Part shown: piece by piece, positions 1 through 7,821 of the stretch
Position numbering within the stretch: the stretch's first letter is position 1
Layout of the letters: each line of letters opens with the position of its first letter
Origin: Alphaproteobacteria bacterium
Lineage (GTDB): Bacteria; Pseudomonadota; Alphaproteobacteria; UBA6615
Direction of reading: 5' to 3'
NCBI GenBank assembly: GCA_029243445.1
Contig: JAQWSA010000065.1
Span: 1 to 16,564 of the forward strand
Length of the DNA: 16,564 nucleotides
The notes under the pieces: model-generated
Told to the model about the DNA's origin: nothing
The model's database searches: none
Seen by the model: only the letters and a program-made list of their open reading frames with translations
Made by a program: the position numbers and the translations under genes

Positions 1-715
1 GATAGGGCGCTGAAAGTGGATGCGCCGACCCCATCGCTTTTGTAACTTCACCAGTTGCTGCATGTATCGCAGTCTGCCAAAACGTGTGGATTATTCCGGC
101 TTCATACAGCGAAGTATCAACATATTGCCCAATACCAGTCCTACCACGTTGTATAATTGCACCACAAATACCTAAAGCGGCTAACATACCCGCAGTTATG
201 TCCGTAATAGGTGCTCCAACTTTTACTGGTGGCCGACCCGGTCCCTCACCCGTAATACTCATTATACCCGACATTGCCTGTGTTATGAGATCAAAACCAC
301 CTCGCTCGGCATAAGGCCCTGTGCGTCCAAAACCTGAGATTGAGCAGTAAATTAGTTTTGGATTCGCCTTGTGCATTTCCTCCCAACCAATTCCATAATG
401 CTCCATTGCCCCCATACGGTAATTCTCAATGAAAACATCAGATTTTTGTATAATGCTACGCATTACTGACTTACCATTTTCTGTTTTTAAGTTAATCCCT
501 AAACCCCGTTTATTTCGGTTCATCATAGCAAAAGCTGCTGAATCTCCATCAATTGAGTTTCCGAATCGACGAGTATCATCGCCAGTCGGCAACCTTTCAA
601 CTTTAATAACATCTGCTCCCATATCAGCTAAAAGCTGACCGCATGTTGGTGCAGCCATAATATGACTTAACTCAACTACCTTAATACCCCCTAAAAGATT
701 ATCATTAGTCGTCAT
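1..715 (-). CDS. CaiB/BaiF family CoA-transferase, N-terminal 238 residues (cut by window edge)
   Basis: Family III CoA-transferase, which moves CoA between an acyl-CoA donor and a free carboxylic acid. I translated it directly: it starts MTTNDNLLGGIKVVELSHIM and stays open to the left edge. Visible family features are the N-terminal segment GADVIKVE (33-40), the FIENYR stretch (95-100), and GGFDLITQAMSG (139-150), whose Asp142 sits where the catalytic aspartate of formyl-CoA transferase and CaiB lies. Family members are about 390-410 residues, so some 40% is missing. The ATG lies 2 nt after the crotonase stop, and an AAGGA motif sits inside the end of the crotonase gene, so the two are almost certainly translated from one message. 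The substrate cannot be told; formyl-CoA:oxalate, carnitine, succinyl or mesaconyl transferases all belong here. The family call is secure. Confidence 0.93.
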   Translation of the reverse strand, partial: MTTNDNLLGGIKVVELSHIMAAPTCGQLLADMGADVIKVERLPTGDDTRRFGNSIDGDSAAFAMMNRNKRGLGINLKTENGKSVMRSIIQKSDVFIENYRMGAMEHYGIGWEEMHKANPKLIYCSISGFGRTGPYAERGGFDLITQAMSGIMSITGEGPGRPPVKVGAPITDITAGMLAALGICGAIIQRGRTGIGQYVDTSLYEAGIIHTFWQTAIHAATGEVTKAMGSAHPLSAPY

Positions 716-717
716 AA

Positions 718-1524
718 TTAACGTCCTTCAAATTTTGGCTTTTGCTTAGCAAGAAATGCTTCGTAGCCAGTATGAAAATCCTTTGAATCAAAGCAGTCAT
801 AGCCTTCATCCAATTCTTCTTGTTTTAATGGTATACCTGCATTCACTGAGTTTAGTACTCTATCAGTAAATTTTTTATGCCAGCGATTAACTAGTGGCGC
901 GCCATCAGCGATACGCATAGCAGTGGCATATACCTCTTGTTTTACCAAATCGTCAGAGACCACTTTATTTACTAAACCTTTATCTTTAGCTTCAATGGCA
1001 TCAAAAATACGAGCTTCATATAATATTTCCAAAGCTGAAGAACGACCAACTAATCCAACTAAAGCTTCGATCTCTGGATATGCCATCACTAAACCTAGCC
1101 TGTTTACCGGAATCCCAAAGCGTGAGCTCTCACCGCATATACGTATATCGCACATTAATGCCAGCTCTAGTGCACCTCCAACGCACAAACCCTTTATTAG
1201 GGCTAGAACAGGATGACAACAGTCACGAATAGAATGCATAGAACGATGCATCAAACCTCCATATTCTGCCGCTTGTTTTGAATTAGAGCGTTCTGTATCA
1301 AATTCTGAAATATCAGCACCCGGCCCCATAGCTTTATCTCCAGCACCACGCAGTATTACACAACGTATGCTTAGATCAGTATCAAGTGACGTAAAAATAT
1401 CTCCAATACTTTTCCACATCTCTTTATTCAAAGCATTTAATTTTTCCGGTCTATTTAAAATTACAGTGGCAATATCATCTTTACGCTCAAGTAGAACAAG
1501 ATCTTCACCGGCAGAGGCTTTCAT
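718..1524 (-). CDS. Crotonase/enoyl-CoA hydratase-isomerase family protein
   Basis: Crotonase-fold acyl-CoA enzyme of 268 residues, normal for the family. The two oxyanion-hole segments are present: GPGADISEF (67-75) and GLCVGGALELAL (112-123). Glu120 matches the first catalytic glutamate of rat hydratase (Glu144). The second glutamate, expected in an FGxPE motif, is missing: here the segment is FGIPVNRLG (136-144), with Val140 at that position. Classical hydratase chemistry is therefore doubtful, and another crotonase reaction (isomerase, hydrolase, dehydratase or decarboxylase type) is possible. The start is supported by AAGGAA (1531-1536 on the complement), 6 nt before the ATG. It is first in an operon with the CoA-transferase downstream, which suggests that an acid is activated by CoA transfer and then modified on its acyl chain. 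Confidence 0.9.
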   Translation of the reverse strand: MKASAGEDLVLLERKDDIATVILNRPEKLNALNKEMWKSIGDIFTSLDTDLSIRCVILRGAGDKAMGPGADISEFDTERSNSKQAAEYGGLMHRSMHSIRDCCHPVLALIKGLCVGGALELALMCDIRICGESSRFGIPVNRLGLVMAYPEIEALVGLVGRSSALEILYEARIFDAIEAKDKGLVNKVVSDDLVKQEVYATAMRIADGAPLVNRWHKKFTDRVLNSVNAGIPLKQEELDEGYDCFDSKDFHTGYEAFLAKQKPKFEGR

Positions 1525-1576
1525 GGTTTCTTCCTTTTTGTTGTGCCGTTTTAGCTAAAGCACTTCAGTGACATAA

Positions 1577-1582
1577 TATAAT
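1577..1582 (+). promoter_or_regulatory. Candidate -10 box in the divergent crotonase/amidase promoter region
   Basis: A perfect TATAAT hexamer lies in the 127-nt region between the divergent crotonase and amidase genes, about 70 nt before the amidase start. No good -35 box is found at 16-18 nt; only TTAGCT at 1551-1556 with a 20-nt spacer. In DNA this AT-rich a TATAAT can occur by chance, so this is only a candidate. Confidence 0.22.
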
Positions 1583-1651
1583 TAGGAAAATATTAGTCTA
1601 CACGGTACATAGATTTTAGAGTAACTTATTCAGAAAAAAATGAGGCAAATA

Positions 1652-2869
1652 ATGAACACTAACGGAAACATATCACAAATTAATATCCCTCATGATACGA
1701 TAGGGTGCCTAGTGCCTCACAATATTCAATTGCCCATACAGGGTAAGAAAGGCGGGCCACTAGAAGGAAAAACATTTATCGTTAAAGATTTATATAACAT
1801 AGAAGGTAGAAAAACAGGAAATGGTTGCCCTGATTTTTATGCAAAAACAGAACCAGCAACCGAAACGGCTAAGACAGTTCAAAAACTACTTGATTCTGGT
1901 GCTAATTTAGTTGGAATTTCAATATGTGATGAATTTTTTTATAGTCTTACTGGTATTAATGCACACTATGGAACACCTCAGAATTTAAATGCGCCAGGTC
2001 GTTTACCAGGAGGATCCTCATCTGGGTCAGCTGCGGCACTTACAGCCAAATTATGTGATTTTACGTTGGGTAGTGATACTGGTGGTTCGGTTCGGATTCC
2101 AGCATCCTTCTGTGGCCTTTACGGTATCAGACCTACCCATGGTAGAGTAGATTTATCAGGAGGTAGACCAATGGCACCAAGTTTTGATACTGCGGGTTGG
2201 TTCTGTAATGATCCATCCTTGTTCAAAACTTTAGGTAGTATTCTCTTAGACAATAAATCAGAAGTTAGTAATACTGACCAGCTAATGGTTGCGACAGATT
2301 GTTTTAAGAAAGCCGATCCGAAAGTAAGTGAGGCTTTACACAAAACATTAGAAGCTGCATCAAGTGTCTTTCCATCCATTTCCGAGGTAACTGTCGCTCC
2401 AGATGGTCTTGACCATTGGGCAGAAGCTTTCCGTATAATACAAGCGTCAGAGGTTAAAGAGACCAACCTACCTTGGGTTCAAAAAAATAAGCCAAATCTG
2501 GGACCTGGTATTAAGGAAAGGTTTGCTATGGCAGCTAATATAACTATAGAAGAATATGAAAAAGCTCAGAAAACTAGAAAAAATGTTAGAAGTCATCTAA
2601 ATGAACTTTTCATACCAGGTGCAATTGTATGTCTACCCACCTCTCCTGTAATAGCTCCAAAAATTAATACAACTCCAGATGGATTAGAGTTTTTTCGTTC
2701 AAATGCCCTAGCACTTACTTGCATCTCCGGACTTTCAGGATTTCCCCAAGTTAGTATACCTGCAACTAATGTTGAAAACTGTCCCGTAGGCTTATCTTTT
2801 ATTGGTAGACCTGGAACTGATGAGTTACTTCTAGACCTTGCTTTACAGCTATCACCTTTTTGCAGTTAA
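1652..2869 (+). CDS. Amidase signature family hydrolase
   Basis: Amidase-signature enzyme that hydrolyses an amide bond with a Ser-cisSer-Lys triad. Counting from an upstream in-frame ATG at 1640, the triad is Lys49 (FIVKD), Ser126 in GGSSSGSAAAL (124-134) and nucleophile Ser150 in GSDTGGSVRIPASFCG. The 24-residue spacing between the two serines equals that in malonamidase E2 and FAAH. I prefer the ATG at 1652 (405 residues) because GAGG at 1642-1645 stands 6 nt before it, while nothing resembling a ribosome site precedes 1640. The protein is short compared with GatA (about 480) and has no GatB/GatC partner nearby, so it is a catabolic amidase rather than the tRNA amidotransferase subunit. 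There is no signal peptide, so it is cytoplasmic. The substrate is unknown; a serine hydrolase gene follows on the same strand after 105 nt. Confidence 0.92.
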   Translation: MNTNGNISQINIPHDTIGCLVPHNIQLPIQGKKGGPLEGKTFIVKDLYNIEGRKTGNGCPDFYAKTEPATETAKTVQKLLDSGANLVGISICDEFFYSLTGINAHYGTPQNLNAPGRLPGGSSSGSAAALTAKLCDFTLGSDTGGSVRIPASFCGLYGIRPTHGRVDLSGGRPMAPSFDTAGWFCNDPSLFKTLGSILLDNKSEVSNTDQLMVATDCFKKADPKVSEALHKTLEAASSVFPSISEVTVAPDGLDHWAEAFRIIQASEVKETNLPWVQKNKPNLGPGIKERFAMAANITIEEYEKAQKTRKNVRSHLNELFIPGAIVCLPTSPVIAPKINTTPDGLEFFRSNALALTCISGLSGFPQVSIPATNVENCPVGLSFIGRPGTDELLLDLALQLSPFCS

Positions 2870-2974
2870 TAAAGGGTTAACTATAACTGCTTTAATAATT
2901 TTTGATCATTGGCGACCCCAAAAACTAACGCTAAAATAGGTTCATACTTATTTACCTAAAACCAGGCTGGATTA

Positions 2975-4141
2975 ATGATGGAATTTATAAATAATAATGA
3001 ACTCAAAATTCAAGGTTACTGTGAACCGAATTTTTTCTCAGTACTAACAGCTTTAGAAAAAAATTTTTCTGAACATGGTGAAACCGGTAGTGCAGTATGT
3101 ATATATCACAAAGGTAAGAATGTAGTTGATCTTTGGGGTGGTTATCAGGATGCAGCGCAAACAGTTCCTTGGCATAGAAACACTATGTGTATTTTTTACT
3201 CAATCGCGAAAAGCCTTTGCGCACTTTCAGTTCATATACTAGCGGATCGTGGTCTAATTGATTTAGATGCGCCAGTAGCTAAATATTGGCCTGAATTTGC
3301 TCAAAAGGGAAAAGACACAGTTAAAATTCGCCATATAATATCTCATTATTGTGGAGTTTGTTTCAACGATGAGGCAGATCCAGGTGATATTTTCGATTAT
3401 GAAAAAATGATTCATAACCTTGAGATACAAGACCTTGCATGGAAGCCCGGAACTAAAGGAGCATATAATACAGTTAACATAGGTTATTTAGCGGGTGAGG
3501 TAGTTCGCCGAGTCAGTGGCAGGACGATACGCCAGTTTATCCATGAGAATATATGTCAGCCATTAAATGCCGATTATAAAGTCGGTGTAGACAAAGAAGA
3601 TCTCGAACGTATAGCTGATATTTTACCTAACCCCTCTGGTTTTTCTATGGGAGGCAAGGCAACCCCTGGCTCCCCATTAGCTAGAGCATGGCAAGCAATG
3701 CCAAAACCTTTTGATGTAGCTATACAAAATACAAATAAATTTCAAATGGCGGGTGTACCATCTTTCGGAGGCTTTGGAACTGCACGTGCAATGGCTCGAA
3801 TTTATGGAGCGCTCGCCAATGGTGGTACAATCGATAATGTTCAAATACTTTCTAAAAAAGCTTTAGCTCGGGCAACAACTGTGCAGTGGGAAGATGATTC
3901 TGATGGTACCACAGGGCAACCAATGTGCATGACAATGGGGTTTTGGAAAAATACTGGGAAATTAAAAACCATGGGGCAAAGTAAAGAAGCATTCGGGCAC
4001 TCAGGTTCAGGAGGTGCTCGGGCACTCGCTGATCCTAAACACAATATAGCTTTAGCTTACCTAACTAATCTTCAGAGCGAAAAACTTGGTTCGGGAGTGA
4101 GGACTGAAACAATAGTTCAATCTACATTTGATAATTTATAG
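2975..4141 (+). CDS. Beta-lactamase-fold serine hydrolase (class C / EstB-like esterase)
   Basis: Serine hydrolase of the beta-lactamase/transpeptidase-like superfamily (388 residues). The SxxK motif is S76-I-A-K79, the Tyr motif is Y164 in GAYNTVNIGYLAGE (162-174), and the third motif is H342-S-G344 in GHSGSGG. The HxG in place of KTG, and the YNTVNIGYL form of the second motif, point to the EstB-type esterases that are widespread in proteobacteria rather than a true class C beta-lactamase. There is no signal peptide, so a periplasmic antibiotic-resistance role is unlikely; hydrolysis of a small ester or amide is more plausible. The ribosome site is weak (AGG at 2964-2966), and a second ATG follows directly at 2978. 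It may be co-transcribed with the amidase. It ends 6 nt from the convergent nadC stop, with no visible terminator between. Confidence 0.9.
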   Translation: MMEFINNNELKIQGYCEPNFFSVLTALEKNFSEHGETGSAVCIYHKGKNVVDLWGGYQDAAQTVPWHRNTMCIFYSIAKSLCALSVHILADRGLIDLDAPVAKYWPEFAQKGKDTVKIRHIISHYCGVCFNDEADPGDIFDYEKMIHNLEIQDLAWKPGTKGAYNTVNIGYLAGEVVRRVSGRTIRQFIHENICQPLNADYKVGVDKEDLERIADILPNPSGFSMGGKATPGSPLARAWQAMPKPFDVAIQNTNKFQMAGVPSFGGFGTARAMARIYGALANGGTIDNVQILSKKALARATTVQWEDDSDGTTGQPMCMTMGFWKNTGKLKTMGQSKEAFGHSGSGGARALADPKHNIALAYLTNLQSEKLGSGVRTETIVQSTFDNL

Positions 4142-4147
4142 GCACTA

Positions 4148-5014
4148 TTATTTGGGTTCAAAATCGAGACCTACATCCCAATTTTTAACGCTATGTGTAA
4201 GCCAACCAAGTGAAATCAGGTCGACACCTGTTGCAGCTACTTCGGCTACTTTTTCAGGAGTAATTCCGCCAGATGCTTCAGTAAGAACCCGGCCATCTAC
4301 AAGTGAAACCGCATTAGCAAGAATGCTTGGTGTCATGTTATCAAGTAGTACAGCATCCACATCTAAACCCAATACTTCTTTCAATTCAGCTAAAGTATCC
4401 ACCTCAACCTCTAATTTAACCATATGCCCAAGACGCTTTCTAACACTTTCTACCGCATTGTATATTCCCCCTGCCATCAAACGATGATTATCTTTGATCA
4501 AAATACCATCACCAAGTCCAAATCTATGATTTACACCTCCTCCTGCACGTACTGAATACTTGTCCAATAATCTAAGTCCAGGAGCTGTTTTACGAGTGCA
4601 GACTATGCGCGCTTTATAATTTTTGACTGCCAATGATAGATTGCGCGTCATCGTAGCAATGCCCGACATTCTTCCTAGAAGGTTGAGAGCTGTGCGTTCA
4701 CCACTCAGCAAAACTCTTGCGGAACCTGATACTAAAGCTATTGTTTCACCAGCTGAAATGTCTTCTCCATCTTCATATTTTCTGTCTATAGAAACGTCAT
4801 TATCTAGTGTAGTAAAAACAGAAAGTGCTACCTCCAGCCCAGCTAAACATCCTTCTTTCCTCGCGACTATTCTAGCTACAGCCTTGCTATCTACAGAAAC
4901 AATAGCGTCTGTAGTAATATCGCCCGCTTCCCCAAAGTCCTCATTTAGAGCGCGCTTTATAATAGGCGCATAATTAAACGGATAAAGAGGAGGTAGCTTG
5001 TGTTTTTGAATCAT
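4148..5014 (-). CDS. nadC: Nicotinate-nucleotide pyrophosphorylase (carboxylating), quinolinate phosphoribosyltransferase
   Basis: Joins quinolinate and PRPP to give nicotinate mononucleotide, CO2 and pyrophosphate, the third step of de novo NAD synthesis. Motifs with the start at 5014 (288 residues, usual length): ERTALN (106-111), TRKTAPGLR (140-148, PRPP and quinolinate contacts), GGGVNHRFGLGDGILIKDNH (158-177), EVEVDTL (202-208), LLDNM (223-227) and EASGGIT (246-252). The frame is open back to a TTG at 5050, but the ATG at 5014 has AGAGGA just upstream and gives a standard N-terminus, so I chose it. The first 41 nt overlap the end of nadB in another frame, which implies translational coupling. 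It is the last gene of nadABC. Confidence 0.97.
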   Translation of the reverse strand: MIQKHKLPPLYPFNYAPIIKRALNEDFGEAGDITTDAIVSVDSKAVARIVARKEGCLAGLEVALSVFTTLDNDVSIDRKYEDGEDISAGETIALVSGSARVLLSGERTALNLLGRMSGIATMTRNLSLAVKNYKARIVCTRKTAPGLRLLDKYSVRAGGGVNHRFGLGDGILIKDNHRLMAGGIYNAVESVRKRLGHMVKLEVEVDTLAELKEVLGLDVDAVLLDNMTPSILANAVSLVDGRVLTEASGGITPEKVAEVAATGVDLISLGWLTHSVKNWDVGLDFEPK

Positions 5015-6671
5015 TACTATAGTCCTCTTGAAGACCAAAAGGATCTTCAAAGTCTTTAAGTTTTAAATATTGTCGTACATTTGCTTCTAATTTTTGTTTA
5101 GGAAAATCTAAACGATAATGAGCTCCACGACTCTCACTTCTACCTAAAGCTGCTTTTGTAACTAAACAGCCAGCTAAAGTTAAATTTCGAAGCTCTCCCC
5201 AGCCTCGTATCATATCCAGAGTAGGATTTAATGTTCCTTTCTGAATTTCAAAATGTGTTAGCTTTAATGCAAGATTCTTATGGGCTTTATAGGCAAGCTT
5301 CATACCTTTTAAATCTCGACATAACCCCACATTTTCATACATAATTTTTCGAAGACTTTTAGTTAAAAAATTTACTTCTAAATTTGACCCAGTTATTTCA
5401 GGTGTTTTAGGTATTTCAGCGTCAATATTCAAATTATGAGGTAATTTTTGTTTGTTTATATCTTCAGCTACTCGGCACCCAAAAACTAAACCCTCCAAAA
5501 GAGAGTTACTGGCCAAGCGATTAGCGCCATGAACACCAGTTGCTGCGACCTCACCACAGGCCCACAGCCCCTTAATAGAAGTTCTACCAGAACTATCTGA
5601 TACGATTCCTCCCATATGATAATGGGCTGCAGGTGCAACAGGTATCAATTCATTAAATGGATCAAAACCTGCCTTTCTACAAATTTCAATAACTGTAGGA
5701 AACCTTTTCTCAGAGGTTTTATCAAAAATAGATCTTAAATCTAGAAAAGCACCTTTACTATTCTGTAATCTTTGCCAAATGGAACGTGCCACCACATCTC
5801 GCGGGGCAAGTTCAGCGTCAGGATGCTCAGCGGCCATAAACCGTGTACCAGTCTTATCAACTAATGTAGCTCCCTCGCCTCTAAGAGCCTCAGTTAACAA
5901 AGGCATTGGTATATTATCTTTAATATTTGGATCAGCCAAAGCGGTTGGGTGAAACTGTACAAACTCTAAATCAGCGACCTCCGCACCCACACGGTAGGCC
6001 ATCGCTAATCCATCCGCTGTTGATTCTAGGGGATTAGTAGTTCTTTGAAAAAGTTGTCCCAGTCCTCCCGTTGCCATAACAATAAATGAGGACCTTAGGA
6101 ATATCCAACCATGTGGCTCTTGGTAAACAAGAACTCCACCCACACGTCCATTTTTAACTTTTAATTCCCAGGCAAATGAAGATGATTTTACACTTATAGA
6201 AGGTTTTTTATATACAGCATCGGCTAGCCAATTATGTATATGTATACCTGTCGAATCCCCTCCGGCATGGACTATTCTTCTGTTATTATGCGCCGCTTCC
6301 CGACCAAGTTGTATATCACCTTTTACATTGCGGTCGAACGGTGCCCCAGCTTCAATGAGCTTTTTCAATCTGTCGACGCCATCTACTGTTAGTATATCAA
6401 CTATGGCTTTATCATTTAGTCCGGCTCCAGCAATTATCGTATCTTTAGCATGTTCTTGGGGTGAATCATCATCTCCAATTGCAGCTGCAATTCCTCCTTG
6501 AGCCCATGCTGTCGATCCCCCGGTAAGGCTTTTTGTCTTTGTTATCAAAGTGACTTTGCGAGGAGACAATTGAAGAGCTGCAACCATTCCAGCTATCCCT
6601 GAGCCAATAACTATCACTTCTGAATTTTCTATTATAGGTATCTTTGGACCGAAAGGCCTGATAAGTGTCAT
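4974..6671 (-). CDS. nadB: L-aspartate oxidase
   Basis: FAD enzyme that oxidises L-aspartate to iminoaspartate, the substrate of NadA. It has 565 residues, slightly longer than the 540 of E. coli. The Rossmann motif GSGIAG is at 23-28. The FAD-binding segment STAWAQGGIAAAIG is at 53-66. Active-site motifs are QFHPTAL (239-245), RGEGATL (264-270), HYHMGG (350-355) and GVHGANRLASNSLLEG (379-394, with Arg385). The C-terminal helical domain ends with RSESRGAHYRLDFP (511-524). The last ~20 residues (SNDSKTQATSSLSV and before) are polar and low in complexity, and are encoded partly by the DNA that also encodes the start of nadC. It begins 16 nt after the nadA stop with no clear ribosome site, so it probably relies on coupling to nadA. 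Confidence 0.97.
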   Translation of the reverse strand: MTLIRPFGPKIPIIENSEVIVIGSGIAGMVAALQLSPRKVTLITKTKSLTGGSTAWAQGGIAAAIGDDDSPQEHAKDTIIAGAGLNDKAIVDILTVDGVDRLKKLIEAGAPFDRNVKGDIQLGREAAHNNRRIVHAGGDSTGIHIHNWLADAVYKKPSISVKSSSFAWELKVKNGRVGGVLVYQEPHGWIFLRSSFIVMATGGLGQLFQRTTNPLESTADGLAMAYRVGAEVADLEFVQFHPTALADPNIKDNIPMPLLTEALRGEGATLVDKTGTRFMAAEHPDAELAPRDVVARSIWQRLQNSKGAFLDLRSIFDKTSEKRFPTVIEICRKAGFDPFNELIPVAPAAHYHMGGIVSDSSGRTSIKGLWACGEVAATGVHGANRLASNSLLEGLVFGCRVAEDINKQKLPHNLNIDAEIPKTPEITGSNLEVNFLTKSLRKIMYENVGLCRDLKGMKLAYKAHKNLALKLTHFEIQKGTLNPTLDMIRGWGELRNLTLAGCLVTKAALGRSESRGAHYRLDFPKQKLEANVRQYLKLKDFEDPFGLQEDYSNDSKTQATSSLSV

Positions 6672-6687
6672 GGCTTTAAAATATTCG

Positions 6688-7692
6688 TTAGCTAAAGGCT
6701 AGCATACGCTCCACGGTAACACGGGCGCGTTCAGCAACCGAGTTATCTACTTCAATTTTAGGAGACATATTAGTTAATGAATCCAAAATTTTAGGTAGCG
6801 TAATTAGTTTCATATGCGGACATAAATTACATGGTCGTATGAACTCAACATTAGGATACTCTATTGCAACATTATCACTCATAGAACACTCAGTTACCAA
6901 TAAAACACGTCCTGGTTGAGCATCCCCAACATAATTAATCATATGAGCAGTTGAGCCAACAAAATCTGCTTCATTCAAAACATCTTCTGGGCATTCAGGA
7001 TGAGCTACAATAACTATATCTTTAAATTGACTGCGATAATCACGAAGCTCTTTACCAGTAAAACGTTCATGCACCTCGCAGCTACCTTCCCAGTAAATAA
7101 CCTCGACATCAGTCTGGCTTCCAATATATCGAGCTAAGTATTGGTCCGGCAAACAAATTACACGATCGACCCCCAAAGACTCAACAATTTTTACAGCATT
7201 ACCGGACGTGCAGCATATGTCTGATTCAGCTTTCACTTCAGCTGATGTATTAACATATGTTACAACAGGCACTCCTGGATATTTTTCTCTCAAGAGCTGA
7301 ATATCTGCAGCAGTAATAGACGATGCTAGTGAGCAACCGGCGTCCATATCGGGCATTAATACAGTTTTTTCTGGACTGAGCAATTTTGCAGTTTCTGCCA
7401 TAAAGTGAACGCCTGCCAGAACTATTATGTCAGCATCTGTTTCAGAAGCTTTCCTGGCTAACGCAAGTGAGTCACCAACTATGTCAGCAACACCATGAAA
7501 AATTTCTGGTGTCATATAATTATGAGCTAAAATTACAGCATTACGTTCACGCTTGAGCCGATTAATTGCCTCAACGTACGGCGCGTGAATAGGCCATTCA
7601 AACTCAGGAATTACTGACTTTAAAAGCTCATAAACTGGCTGTGTTGCCAGTGCAACTTCCGGAGTATACTCCAGTTCTGCAGTACTACTCAT
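6688..7692 (-). CDS. nadA: Quinolinate synthase A
   Basis: [4Fe-4S] enzyme that condenses iminoaspartate with dihydroxyacetone phosphate to quinolinate. It has 334 residues, usual length. The conserved HNY of ILAHNYM is at 54-60. Likely cluster ligands are Cys120 (DAGCSLA), Cys205 ([11 protein letters not shown]) and Cys291 (CPHMKLITL); Cys288 of the same PCNLC stretch and Cys269 (TECSMSDN) are also conserved-looking. The ATG at 7692 is supported by GGGGA (complement of 7700-7704), 7 nt upstream. It is the first gene of nadABC. A 39-bp dyad ends 23 nt before the start codon and the gene for the NadQ-type regulator lies just upstream, so repression when NAD is sufficient is likely. Confidence 0.97.
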   Translation of the reverse strand: MSSTAELEYTPEVALATQPVYELLKSVIPEFEWPIHAPYVEAINRLKRERNAVILAHNYMTPEIFHGVADIVGDSLALARKASETDADIIVLAGVHFMAETAKLLSPEKTVLMPDMDAGCSLASSITAADIQLLREKYPGVPVVTYVNTSAEVKAESDICCTSGNAVKIVESLGVDRVICLPDQYLARYIGSQTDVEVIYWEGSCEVHERFTGKELRDYRSQFKDIVIVAHPECPEDVLNEADFVGSTAHMINYVGDAQPGRVLLVTECSMSDNVAIEYPNVEFIRPCNLCPHMKLITLPKILDSLTNMSPKIEVDNSVAERARVTVERMLAFS

Positions 7693-7715
7693 CTGTGGAT
7701 CCCCAAAAAGTAAAT

Positions 7716-7754
7716 ATTACATAAATATGCTCAATATGAGTATATTTATGTAAT
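7716..7754. promoter_or_regulatory. 39-bp near-perfect dyad, putative NadQ operator of nadABC
   Basis: Left arm ATTACATAAATAT (7716-7728) and right arm ATATTTATGTAAT (7742-7754) are perfect inverted repeats. Inside the 13-nt spacer a CTCA (7730-7733) pairs with TGAG (7737-7740), leaving a 3-nt centre; 17 of 18 pairs match, the exception being 7729/7741. It lies between the nadQ stop and the nadA start, 23 nt before the nadA ATG. The position, symmetry and neighbouring regulator gene suggest the NadQ binding site. A second reading is an RNA hairpin: on the minus strand it is followed by ATTTACTTTTT, so weak termination or attenuation is conceivable, although the stem is very AT-rich. The dyad itself is certain; its function is inferred. 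Confidence 0.7.
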
Positions 7755-7821
7755 GCTCCCATACAGCCTATAAGCGAGTCAAGGTAAATACACCTCTAGT
7801 AAAAAGAATAAGCATACTTAA

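Noticed and set aside
84..638. Plus-strand open frames opposite the left-edge CoA-transferase
   Set aside because: They lie antisense to a clear CaiB-family protein that I translated on the minus strand, and show no family motifs.
2975..4141. Antibiotic-resistance beta-lactamase
   Set aside because: No signal peptide and an HxG motif in place of KTG; an EstB-like esterase fits better.
5015..5050. Longer nadC from a TTG at 5050
   Set aside because: The extra residues are not part of the usual NadC N-terminus, and the ATG at 5014 has a ribosome site. The same reasoning removes the TTG extensions of the acyl-CoA synthetase (11425) and asd (15310).
7777..7782. TTGACT on the minus strand as the -35 box of a nadA promoter
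   Set aside because: A good -35 match, but at 16-18 nt downstream the sequence is GC-richer and has no -10-like hexamer.
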